Shown here piece after piece: positions 26,554-34,433 of a DNA stretch of 64,000 bases. Position 1 is the stretch's first letter; each line of letters begins with the position of its first letter. Source of the DNA: Paenibacillus glacialis (GTDB taxonomy: Bacteria; Bacillota; Bacilli; Paenibacillales; Paenibacillaceae); assembly GCF_001637205.1 (NCBI RefSeq), contig NZ_LVJH01000025.1, forward strand, positions 62,001 to 126,000, written 5' to 3'. A program made the position numbers and the translations under genes. The notes below the pieces were generated by a model, which was given only the letters and a program-made list of their open reading frames with translations, ran no database searches and was not told where the DNA came from.

Positions 26554-28507
26554 GCTATCGCTTCGAAATATGAGACGCTCTGCTTCGGATTATGCCATTT
26601 ATTTTATTACCATTATGCTGGCAATTAGCCTGATGTTCGCTTTTAACTCGATCGTTTTCTCTGAAGAGCTGATTTCACTGGCGGCAAATATGACGGCACT
26701 ATCCTACTCGTTAATTATCCTTTCAGTCATACTCGTGATCGTATTAGCTTTCATGGTGAACTATTCCACGAAATTCATTATCAAGAAACGCAAACGGGAA
26801 TTCGGCACGTATCTCTTACTTGGCATGGAGAGAAAAAAGGTTTCACGCATGTTCCTGATTGAGAACATCTGCATTGGCATCTTATCTTTTGCCGCTGGAA
26901 TCGTGCTTGGCATGGTACTTTTTCAGCTATTTTCCGTTGTTATTATGAATATCTTCGATCAAGTATATCGAATTCAAGTCGTCTTCTCGCTAGATGCAAT
27001 CCTCCTTACCTCAATCTATTTTGTCATGATGTATGTGATCGCGTTATGGGGTGGTGGGCGCTTGATTGCCAAGCTCAAAATTTACGACCTGATCTATGGC
27101 AGCAAATATAATGAGGATATAACGATTAAACACCCCTTGTTATATACCATTTACTTCTTAATCTACAGTGGTCTATGTGGTGGAGGAATCTATGGCATTC
27201 GGACACTTTTCATAGAAAAAATGTCAACCAACGCTGATCGGCTAACTCTCTTTGGCTGCTTGCTTGCTGTCGTGATTGGCGTATATGGCATCTATAAATG
27301 CCTGGCATCCTTTATCACCTTGCTACAAAGTAAGATGAAACATTTTCGCTACCACCATACGAACCTGTTTCTTCTGCGGCAGATCACATCCAAAATTCAA
27401 ACGAACAGCCGCGTGATGGCAGTTCTTGCCGTTGTGCTAACCCTATCCCTTTGCTTGCTTACAATGGGGTTATCCTTCGGCCAAGTCTTCAAATTATCTG
27501 TCAATTCAGATACACCCTTTGATGTCATGGTTACGATCAAGAGTCCAGACGTAGAAAGCTTTAGCAAAGTCATTGATTTTATTGATGCTAAAGCCCCTGT
27601 AAAGGATGCTGTCGAATACAAGCTATATGCCTATAAGCAAGCTGGCTATGAAGAAGCTTCCTTCCTCAAGCTAAGTGTTTATAACCGACTAAGAGAGCAG
27701 CTTGGTCTCGATCAGAAGAAATTATCTAATGGACAATTTATCATTCATGTAGAATCTTGGACGGTTCGTGAAGATATTCAGGAAAAAATGAACAATCAAC
27801 TGGCGATTCAAATTGGTGAAACTACCTTAACGAGTGATGCCAAGCTCATGTTCTCCGAACCGATCGAACAATATCAGACGAATTCGTTAAACCAGTTTAC
27901 ATATGTCGTACCTGATTCTTTGGCTGATGCAAGTCTAACGCCTGTTAGATCGATCCTGATTGCCACGAATGAAACACCAGCTCCTGCGAGTCTTCTACCT
28001 GAGCTGAAGAACTTTATTGGTACCAACTGGCTACCAACTCAGGGGCTGGAATGGGAAACCCCGGATGGCAGTCCTCGCATCATGGCTAAGAGCTGGACTC
28101 AAACTAATAACATGGTTGCCCAAACAACCTTCTCCTTTGGCGCAATGTACATTAGCTTCGTCTTTTTCCTAATCGTGGCGACTGTGCTTTCCATGCATCA
28201 GCTTACCGATTCTGCCGAGCATAAATTCAGATTCGATCTCTTGCGAAAGCTTGGTGTAGAAAATAGTGAGATTGATCGGCTAGCACTTAAGCAGCTTGCA
28301 CTCTACTTTGTCTTTCCAGTTATCGTACCGATTATCATTACAGTGGCCATGTCGTTTATTATGAATCAATTCTTCTCGGCCCTCATATCCACGAAGAACA
28401 TCATCTTCTATAATATGCTGATTGGAATCGGTTCCTTCTTGATCCTATACTTGTGCTTCTTCATTGCTACCTATATCGGATTCAAGAGAAATATCACCGC
28501 TCGCTAA
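26543..28507 (+). CDS. bceB: BceB-type FtsX-family permease
   Basis: About 654 residues with ten predicted helices and a large extracellular domain between helices 7 and 8 (roughly residues 320-530), exactly the BceB layout. The N-terminus [20 protein letters not shown] is typical. ATG 26543 has GGAGGTGA upstream and overlaps the end of the ATPase gene. It presumably confers resistance to a lantibiotic, bacitracin-like or defensin-type peptide. Confidence 0.93.
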   Translation: MYFKLSLRNMRRSASDYAIYFITIMLAISLMFAFNSIVFSEELISLAANMTALSYSLIILSVILVIVLAFMVNYSTKFIIKKRKREFGTYLLLGMERKKVSRMFLIENICIGILSFAAGIVLGMVLFQLFSVVIMNIFDQVYRIQVVFSLDAILLTSIYFVMMYVIALWGGGRLIAKLKIYDLIYGSKYNEDITIKHPLLYTIYFLIYSGLCGGGIYGIRTLFIEKMSTNADRLTLFGCLLAVVIGVYGIYKCLASFITLLQSKMKHFRYHHTNLFLLRQITSKIQTNSRVMAVLAVVLTLSLCLLTMGLSFGQVFKLSVNSDTPFDVMVTIKSPDVESFSKVIDFIDAKAPVKDAVEYKLYAYKQAGYEEASFLKLSVYNRLREQLGLDQKKLSNGQFIIHVESWTVREDIQEKMNNQLAIQIGETTLTSDAKLMFSEPIEQYQTNSLNQFTYVVPDSLADASLTPVRSILIATNETPAPASLLPELKNFIGTNWLPTQGLEWETPDGSPRIMAKSWTQTNNMVAQTTFSFGAMYISFVFFLIVATVLSMHQLTDSAEHKFRFDLLRKLGVENSEIDRLALKQLALYFVFPVIVPIIITVAMSFIMNQFFSALISTKNIIFYNMLIGIGSFLILYLCFFIATYIGFKRNITAR

Positions 28508-28520
28508 GACCTTTAGCCAA

Positions 28521-28577
28521 AAGAATGGAGCTTTCCCCAAAGTAGATTTGTCTACCTAGGGGACAAGCTCCATTTTC
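28521..28577 (+). terminator. Terminator after the Bce module
   Basis: AATGGAGCTTTCCCC pairs with GGGGACAAGCTCCATTTTC around a twenty-base loop. No gene is seen from here to 28833. Confidence 0.8.
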
Positions 28578-28833
28578 AAATACAAAATTCAACAAGTACA
28601 TCGAAAATTTTTGGAAGAAGTATATTCGGTACGTTTTAAAGAAAGTAATGATGCAATAAGTGCATCAAGTAGAATGCTTTTATTTGTAATTATTCTCTTT
28701 GTCCACATGAACAACCGTTTCCAGCATGTCAGAGCTTGCAGTACCTACGACACCATTTTATCCCATGATATGAGGACGATAATCTTCAAACTAAGTACCC
28801 GTAATGAATAAATACAGAAAAGCAATTAGAAAC

Positions 28834-29593
28834 TCACTTCATTTTCATCATCAATTCTTGTTCTAGTTTTAAAGCTAAACCGTTAAGTCTCTGTAATTCA
28901 TATTGAATATTCGTTCCTTTTTTTCGTTTACCTTTTTGTACTAGTTGCGCATACCGGCATAACTCATAGATATCTGCGTCTTTCCACCCTGAACTATAAA
29001 AAATCTTAGTCGAGTATGCCGGAATGTATACCCCATTTTCTAATTGATGTTCTCCCATAACAAGTAAAGAATCAAATAATAATTTGATACCTTTATCGAA
29101 AGTAACAAATATTGGAGTATCTATATAGCCAGATACCTCTGATAATTGAGAAGCTTGTGTTGGTAAAATCATGTCAATTGAAGCTGCATATACTTTATTT
29201 AATATTTCTTCAAAGCCTCGCGACGGACTTGTTTTTTTTAATACACTCGGTTCTTTACCTAGATAATGGATAACAAATGTTGTGCTCGTAGGTGAGATAG
29301 CATTTATTTCATCTACCATAAAGTTAAACATATCTTTTATTTTAATTTTGTTATCCCGGTCATCAAAGTGCTTTAGAAGGTACGCTTTTAAAATAGTTAT
29401 ATAAGTTATCACAGTTTGCTTTTTGAATACTGTAATGTTTATTAAAATAATCCCTATCTGTAATATAATATCTAGCCATGATAGCAAAATTCGTATCCAA
29501 AATAAACATAAACCTTCTATCAATATTCTCATAAACCAAACTATTGATATCTTCTATTCTTCCATCTACCCATGCTGAAGAAAATACGCTCAT
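28834..29593 (-). pseudogene. PIN-like domain protein, broken by a frameshift
   Basis: Two overlapping frames make one protein. The N-terminal part from ATG 29593 (AGGAG eight bases upstream) contains RRFMFILDTNFAIMARYY, a PIN-like aspartate motif. The second frame carries TPIFVTFDKGIKLLFDSLLV, like the distal PIN acidic motif. The frames switch at a TTTTAAAA run near 29385, and a single-base indel restores one chain of about 250 residues. Nuclease identity is tentative. I found no antitoxin partner. Confidence 0.55.
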
Positions 29594-29700
29594 TGGGTCA
29601 ACTCCTATTTTAATGGCTTTTCTTCGAACTAGCACCTTTTAGAATTATGAGGACAATTCATTCTGATTATTTGATATAAGAGAATTCCTTTACCTCTCCG

Positions 29701-29752
29701 AATTTCGTCCTATTTGTGATACGGTTCAGCTTAACGGAGCGATCAGCGAAAA
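29701..29752 (-). repeat. rlmH-3'-end-like att repeat 8
   Basis: AATTTCGTCCTATTTGTGAT, then ACGGTTCAGCTTAACGGAG and a distal arm CAGCGAAAA. The left arm TTTCGTCCTATTT matches that at the real rlmH end (repeat 13); the core has ATCACAA instead of ATCATAA. Confidence 0.8.
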
Positions 29753-29801
29753 GTCCGCCTTGATAGGCTGTCTGATCTCCACCACCGTCCTCCCGCTACC
29801 A

Positions 29802-29856
29802 AAATAAAAATCGTCGTCCGACTCCCAACAGGGAACGTGAACGACGACAATTTTAG
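29802..29856 (-). terminator. Terminator after the MerR-SRPBCC operon
   Basis: GTCGTCGTTCACG folds back on GACGACGATTTTTATTTT when read on the minus strand. It lies about 40 bases past the last SRPBCC gene. Confidence 0.75.
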
Positions 29857-29897
29857 AGTCATCACATAAGTGACATTTCAAATATCATTTTGCAAAG

Positions 29898-30338
29898 CTA
29901 GTAAGCCAATTCCGCCAGCACCTTGCCAAGTCGGTCAAGCTGCTGTTCATTAGCTTCTATGCAGATCGGCTTAGCCTGTTCAAACTCCTCTTTTTTCTTG
30001 AAAAGCTGACGGAAGGTGACCCTGGTGCGCCCTTCGAAGTCCTCGAAAGTAGCTGTTACCCGAAATTCGTGAACGTTAAGATGATCAATCACGACCCGCT
30101 CCGGCGGCACGAACTCAACAAAGACGTTATGGTTAGGATAATCCACGCAATCCGGTCCGTGCATGGTGAACTTCCACGTTCCTCCCGGCCTCATATCGCA
30201 CTCATGAAACGTATTCGTGAAGCCTTGGGGTCCCCACCATTGGGCTAACAAATCGGGGGTTGTCCATGCCCGAAATACAAGCTCCCGCGGTACATCGTAC
30301 TCGCGCGTAGCCATAAGTTCATTTTCACCTATTGTCAT
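29898..30338 (-). CDS. SRPBCC (AHSA1-type) protein
   Basis: The 146-residue START/Bet v1-like protein shows TREYDVPRELVFRAWTTPDL, QWWGPQGFTNTFHECDMRPG and RVTFRQLF, the AHSA1 family pattern. These are hydrophobic-cavity proteins of mostly unknown ligand. It starts three bases after the preceding SRPBCC gene and is the third gene of a MerR-led operon. GGGGAGGT precedes ATG 30338. Confidence 0.9.
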   Translation of the reverse strand: MTIGENELMATREYDVPRELVFRAWTTPDLLAQWWGPQGFTNTFHECDMRPGGTWKFTMHGPDCVDYPNHNVFVEFVPPERVVIDHLNVHEFRVTATFEDFEGRTRVTFRQLFKKKEEFEQAKPICIEANEQQLDRLGKVLAELAY

Positions 30339-30341
30339 GTT

Positions 30342-30785
30342 TCATACCTCCCCTACTAATACCTTGCCAAGTGCGTCCAACATGACGCTTGTACCGTGTT
30401 CCCGTACTTCCGGTGTATCGTGCCCGTCAAAGAAAGAACCTTGCTCCGTGAAAATCAGCTTCGTGCCGCCCTCCACCTTAATAAGCTCGACCGTTGTGAT
30501 CGAGACGGAGATGCGTATGCCGTCCGAATCCAGCGTGTACGTATAGACAATGCGTTGCTCTGGGACAAGCTCCTGATAGCTCGCGTCGAAGGTGAAAATT
30601 TGCCCTTCCGGTGGCCCACCGCTGCTGTACTCGCGTCCGCCAACCTGGAAATCGAAGATGTCTGGCTTCGAGAACCACTTGGCCTTGGCAAGCGGGTCGG
30701 CCCATGCTTGGTAAACCCGCTCCGGCGAAGCAGCATAAGTCCGCTCGACGACGAAAGTCGCGTGTTTGACGAATCGTTCGATCAT
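30342..30785 (-). CDS. SRPBCC (AHSA1-type) protein
   Basis: The 147-residue protein has the same fold as its neighbour: FVVERTYAASPERVYQAWAD, KWFSKPDIFDFQVGG, LIFTEQGSFFDGHD. The tandem pair is probably an old duplication. Its start overlaps the MerR stop, so expression should follow MerR. Function and ligand are unknown; GC-rich codon use distinguishes this cassette from those on either side. Confidence 0.9.
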   Translation of the reverse strand: MIERFVKHATFVVERTYAASPERVYQAWADPLAKAKWFSKPDIFDFQVGGREYSSGGPPEGQIFTFDASYQELVPEQRIVYTYTLDSDGIRISVSITTVELIKVEGGTKLIFTEQGSFFDGHDTPEVREHGTSVMLDALGKVLVGEV

Positions 30786-31288
30786 TTATTTTCCTCCTCA
30801 TGTTTCGAAATTCCGTTCTCCTCGGCAAGAAAGTCTCCCAACAGATCCAAATGTCGCTCCCAACTCGTTTGCCGCTCTATGACCGGTTTCTCAAATCCCA
30901 TCTTCATCGCTTGCAGAAGGCTCGTGAAATCTTCAACCGTTAATTCCCCCTTGCCCTGCATAAGCTTAGATACATGTCTAAGCTGCTCCAATAGTTTCTG
31001 CTGCATTTTAATCTGCTCTTGGATTTGGTTTATCTGCAGGCCCACGATCTCAACCGGACTGATTTGCCCGCCAGTTAAGGCCGACTTAACCTCCTCGAGA
31101 GATAAGCCCAGCTCCTTGAGCGATAAAATCTGGTGCAAGCGTGACAAGTTCGATTCGCTATATAGCCTGTGGCCCGATTCCGTCTGGCCGGATGGAGATA
31201 ACATACCGATTTGATCATAAAAGCGTAGGGTTCGTACGGTAAGCCCCGTCAGCTTGGCGAGGTCCCCGACCTTCCAATGTCTCTTCAT
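30782..31288 (-). CDS. MerR-family regulator
   Basis: The 168-residue protein has a canonical MerR winged helix (VGDLAKLTGLTVRTLRFYDQ, LGLSLEEVKSAL) and a coiled-coil dimerisation helix (residues 80-120), followed by a short effector region without metal-binding cysteines. It is first in the operon with two SRPBCC genes. The promoter at 31333-31363 has the long 19-base spacer typical of MerR activation, so it probably activates its own operon in response to an organic effector. Confidence 0.92.
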   Translation of the reverse strand: MKRHWKVGDLAKLTGLTVRTLRFYDQIGMLSPSGQTESGHRLYSESNLSRLHQILSLKELGLSLEEVKSALTGGQISPVEIVGLQINQIQEQIKMQQKLLEQLRHVSKLMQGKGELTVEDFTSLLQAMKMGFEKPVIERQTSWERHLDLLGDFLAEENGISKHEEENK

Positions 31289-31332
31289 TAACCATCTCCA
31301 CTCTTTGGCGCTAGCTATGTACCGGTAGCTCT

Positions 31333-31363
31333 ATTGTAAAACATTACGTTACGTAAGGTGCAA
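31333..31363 (-). promoter_or_regulatory. MerR-type promoter with 19-base spacer and central dyad
   Basis: On the minus strand TTGCAC and TACAAT are separated by 19 bases, and the spacer contains TTACGTAACGTAA, a near-perfect dyad. Overlong spacers with a central operator are the signature of MerR-activated promoters. Confidence 0.8.
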
Positions 31364-31406
31364 GCGAAATTGTGACGCTCTACCGGAATTTTTTTGTGCC
31401 ACTGAT

Positions 31407-31440
31407 TTTGAATACAGGCTATTGTGTCTAACGGCGAAAA
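31407..31440 (-). repeat. Decayed att repeat 9
   Basis: GAATACAGGCTATTG, then GTCTAACGGCGAAAACTCC. The distal arm and the following CGCTGCGGCGC match repeat 6, but the core is badly eroded. Confidence 0.45.
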
Positions 31441-31534
31441 CTCCGCTGCGGCGCTCGTTAATGCCATATTATAAGAAATATACGTTTGGAATTCTCATGC
31501 GTATACTTCCTGACGGCCAAAGCACCTGCGAATA

Positions 31535-32038
31535 TTATTTGAGCATTTGAAACACTTGTTCAACATCCTTGTCCCCTCGGCCAGATAGGTTAATGATGAG
31601 AATTTGATCCCGACTCATCGTCGGTGCTAGCTTCTTGGCGTATGCAACCGCGTGCGCTCTCTCTAGGGCAGGGATGATTCCCTCCGTGCGGGACAGCTCC
31701 TGGAAGGCTTCCAGCACTTCCTCATTGGTGACGGTCGCATATTCGGCCCGTCCTGTCACCTTCAGGTGGCTATGCTCCAGTCCGATACCCGGATAGTCGA
31801 GCCCCGCAGCGATCGAATAGGTTTTTTGCGGCTGGCCTTCCTCGCCCAGCAGTACACTAAGCACTTGAAACCGTGAATGATGCTGGGGACACCCTGGGTT
31901 AAGCTTGGCGCTTTGTCGGGTTCGACGCCAATCAAGCGGACGCTCGGCTCGTCGATGTAGTGTGCGAATGCACCAATCGCATTACTGACTGCCCCCGAAC
32001 TCTCCGAAATACCCCTCTTGCTGCAATCGTTGGTCCAT
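31535..32038 (-). pseudogene. trpB: trpB (tryptophan synthase beta) remnant with large internal deletion
   Basis: From ATG 32038 (GGAGG nine bases upstream) the sequence reads QQEGYFGEFGGS, the TrpB N-terminus, then jumps straight to [20 protein letters not shown], normally some 200 residues later. The join lies at a GGS/GGGS coding microhomology. A further two-base insertion before LLGEEGQPQ shifts frame. The C-terminal third ([20 protein letters not shown] to the end) is well preserved. No other trp genes are nearby. Confidence 0.85.
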
Positions 32039-32260
32039 AAGTATGCGCCTCCATAACTATGATTTGGTAATCTTTGCATACTATATCACCATGAAATCTA
32101 GCTTCTGATGAGTATAAGCCATTCAAAATGAAAGAAAACAATATAATAAAAAAAACCATCCAGCAAAGGATGGCCATTTATAACCGATAACCTAACAGAA
32201 GTCGAGTCTTAGCATACAGTTGGGAAGCTTGTAGCACAGCAAGTACGCCTTCTCTTGCAA

Positions 32261-32779
32261 TTACGATGATTCATTTGCTGCCTCAGCAGCTACAGATGGC
32301 TTCATTAAGCCTTGAACGGAGCCGAAAAACGGGCGTATAGACTTGACCATACCGTATCCCATCTTCACGACTGGGACAAACCGCTGAATCATGCCGAACA
32401 GCCGTAAACCGCCGCCCAATGCGCCGCCAAGCCCACCGCCGCCGAACGCCCCGAACAATGAGCCCATCATCGGCAGAAAAGAAGATACCTGGGCATCCGG
32501 CTTGCGCGAGCGGGAACGGCTAGAAGGCTTAAGCGAGTCGCTTCGCCGGCTGCCGGAACGGTTGCCCGAGGCATGGGAGCCGGCTCTGTGCCGCTTAGAC
32601 CGGGGACCTTGCTTCCCCGATGAAATGCGCGGCTGAGATCCAGCGCTAGCCAACGTCAAGCCGGTGCTGTTGATGCCAGTAATATAGCCGACATAGGTCT
32701 TTCCACTGTGCAGGGTGATACATACCGGCCGACCTTGCAGCCGTTTGGCTCTTGCAATTACCTTTTTGGATTGTGCTAT
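32261..32779 (-). CDS. LSm-like/Gly-rich basic protein, start codon apparently ATA
   Basis: The N-terminus reads KRLQGRPVCITLHSGKTYVG then YITGINSTGLTLAS, an LSm/SH3-like barrel. An Arg/Ser-rich linker and a Gly-rich hydrophobic segment (FGAFGGGGLGGALGGGLRLF) follow. The layout recalls spore-associated YqfQ/VrrA-like proteins, but that is a guess. The first canonical start (TTG 32659) would remove the barrel. ATA 32779, seven bases after GAGGTG, is in frame and sits where ATG is expected. Confidence 0.55.
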   Translation of the reverse strand: MAQSKKVIARAKRLQGRPVCITLHSGKTYVGYITGINSTGLTLASAGSQPRISSGKQGPRSKRHRAGSHASGNRSGSRRSDSLKPSSRSRSRKPDAQVSSFLPMMGSLFGAFGGGGLGGALGGGLRLFGMIQRFVPVVKMGYGMVKSIRPFFGSVQGLMKPSVAAEAANESS

Positions 32780-32917
32780 GGAAGTTCACCTCGCTCACCT
32801 GGTTGTGGTTCATTGTACGCCAGGGGCGGGCCGTCTGCTTGTGTGAATGCAACATGCGCACATGCTCTCTTTGATGTGCCGTTGCCTTTATTTCGTCCAA
32901 CGATATATGCTCTTGCT

Positions 32918-34354
32918 TTAATGCATCCTTCTTGCCTGAATTAATGTGAACCAATTCGAATCCCCATTAAATACACCGTGTACTTGGTATACAGGCTGAT
33001 AGAAGTTCTTCGTGTCATACATAAACGAAAGTTCAATTCCTGTTATATCAAGTTGATCACCTTTTTTAATAACTAGTTGATCTTGCGTTAATATTGCATT
33101 TCTTTTTATTTGAGGAAATTCACCATTCTTTATACGCTCATATACCTCTGCAGGAGAGAGTATATCCACTTCCTTTAAAAATTGATTCTCTTGGAGCGAA
33201 TGATTTATCGAATATATACTGCCATCTTGTTTAAGACCGAGTAACAGTTCGCCAGTCCAATAATTTTCGTGTAGCTCCGATTTATCCGGGTGGGACCATT
33301 GAAATTCTCCGCCCTCCAATGCTGTAATATCAGCGTCTTGAGGGATTAAGCCAAGATCGGCCATAATGGTTGTAGCCTGTAGGAGCATCCGTTCTGGGTC
33401 GACGAATGAAGTTCGCTCTGGTGTATAATGATTATCGGTTAACGACCAGTTTCCTTCTTTGGACTGATAAAATGTATATTGTGTTCCCGATTTGTCTTTT
33501 AATAGAACCTCACGATCACCGTGATCATCCTTAACTTTCAACTCAGATAATCCTAATTTCTGCTGCAGCAGGGCTTGGGCTCCATCCCGATTAATGATTC
33601 TCTTGTATACGGGGGCGGCTGTAGGTGCTGAGCTTAGCTGCAAGGATGTTGTCAAATGAACATCTGTCATATTCCATTTGGTAAACCAGTTTATGGCCAG
33701 ATTGCCGAACTCCTGCTGGGAATACACAATATTCATACCAACAAATAACAAACCCATTAGTAGAGGTATCGCCAGGTTTCCCAGAAGACTTTTCATTCTG
33801 ACTTTTTTGTTATGAACAATGGAAGCTACCAGTCTGTATAACTGGTATCCCAAAATACCACCAAGCGTGTTGTTAATGAGATCATCAAGCTCAAACAGTC
33901 CTGCGCCTGTAAGCGTCTGGTAGGTTTCAATAAATAGCGTAGAACCTACAACGACAAGAAGATTCCACTTGAATATTTTAAATTTTCGACTGATTAAAGG
34001 TAGCAATATTCCCATCGGGATAAACATGATGATATTAAAAATACAGTTCTGAAGATCACGTAAGGAATACTTATTCCATGCTTCAATATAACTGCTGAAT
34101 GGATGGAGATTCATCTGCAAGAAATGTGAGTTGCCACGGCCGAACATGGTTAGCTCGAGCACAAAAACAACATATCCGATGAACAGCGCGCCAAGAAAAA
34201 GCTTTTTCATCTGAATCCGTGGCTTTCCCTCTGATTGTCGATTTCTATCATAAAGGAAATAATATAGCCCAATCAGAACGAATTCTATCCCGATCGTCAC
34301 GATGACCGGCAGCATTAAAGAACGTAGGTTATTATAAATTCCATCGATTCCCAA
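32918..34354 (-). CDS. VanZ-family membrane protein with C-terminal extracytoplasmic domain
   Basis: The 478-residue protein has an N-terminal VanZ domain (five to six helices, residues 15-210) with the motifs FNIIMFIPMGILLPLI and LFELDDLINNTLGGILGYQL. A long soluble C-terminal region that I do not recognise follows a helix near 195-215. TTG 34354 has GGGGG seven bases upstream. VanZ homologues give low-level teicoplanin or lipoglycopeptide tolerance. It is the last gene of an operon with a two-component system, another VanZ and an ABC exporter. Confidence 0.82.
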   Translation of the reverse strand: MGIDGIYNNLRSLMLPVIVTIGIEFVLIGLYYFLYDRNRQSEGKPRIQMKKLFLGALFIGYVVFVLELTMFGRGNSHFLQMNLHPFSSYIEAWNKYSLRDLQNCIFNIIMFIPMGILLPLISRKFKIFKWNLLVVVGSTLFIETYQTLTGAGLFELDDLINNTLGGILGYQLYRLVASIVHNKKVRMKSLLGNLAIPLLMGLLFVGMNIVYSQQEFGNLAINWFTKWNMTDVHLTTSLQLSSAPTAAPVYKRIINRDGAQALLQQKLGLSELKVKDDHGDREVLLKDKSGTQYTFYQSKEGNWSLTDNHYTPERTSFVDPERMLLQATTIMADLGLIPQDADITALEGGEFQWSHPDKSELHENYWTGELLLGLKQDGSIYSINHSLQENQFLKEVDILSPAEVYERIKNGEFPQIKRNAILTQDQLVIKKGDQLDITGIELSFMYDTKNFYQPVYQVHGVFNGDSNWFTLIQARRMH

Positions 34355-34433
34355 GACGAAGCCCCCTATGATTTTATTCTAATGATGGTTGACACTGTCA
34401 TTCCTTGCATCCTCAAGTTGGGGCCGATTACCT

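Noticed and set aside
29380-29395. Programmed -1 frameshift at TTTTAAAA in the PIN-like gene
   Set aside because: The slippery pattern is present, but a -1 shift leads to the wrong frame; a +1 change is needed, so mutation is simpler.
30396-31214. Long plus-strand open frame opposite the MerR-SRPBCC operon
   Set aside because: It is the antisense shadow of GC-rich real genes; no start signal and no protein family.
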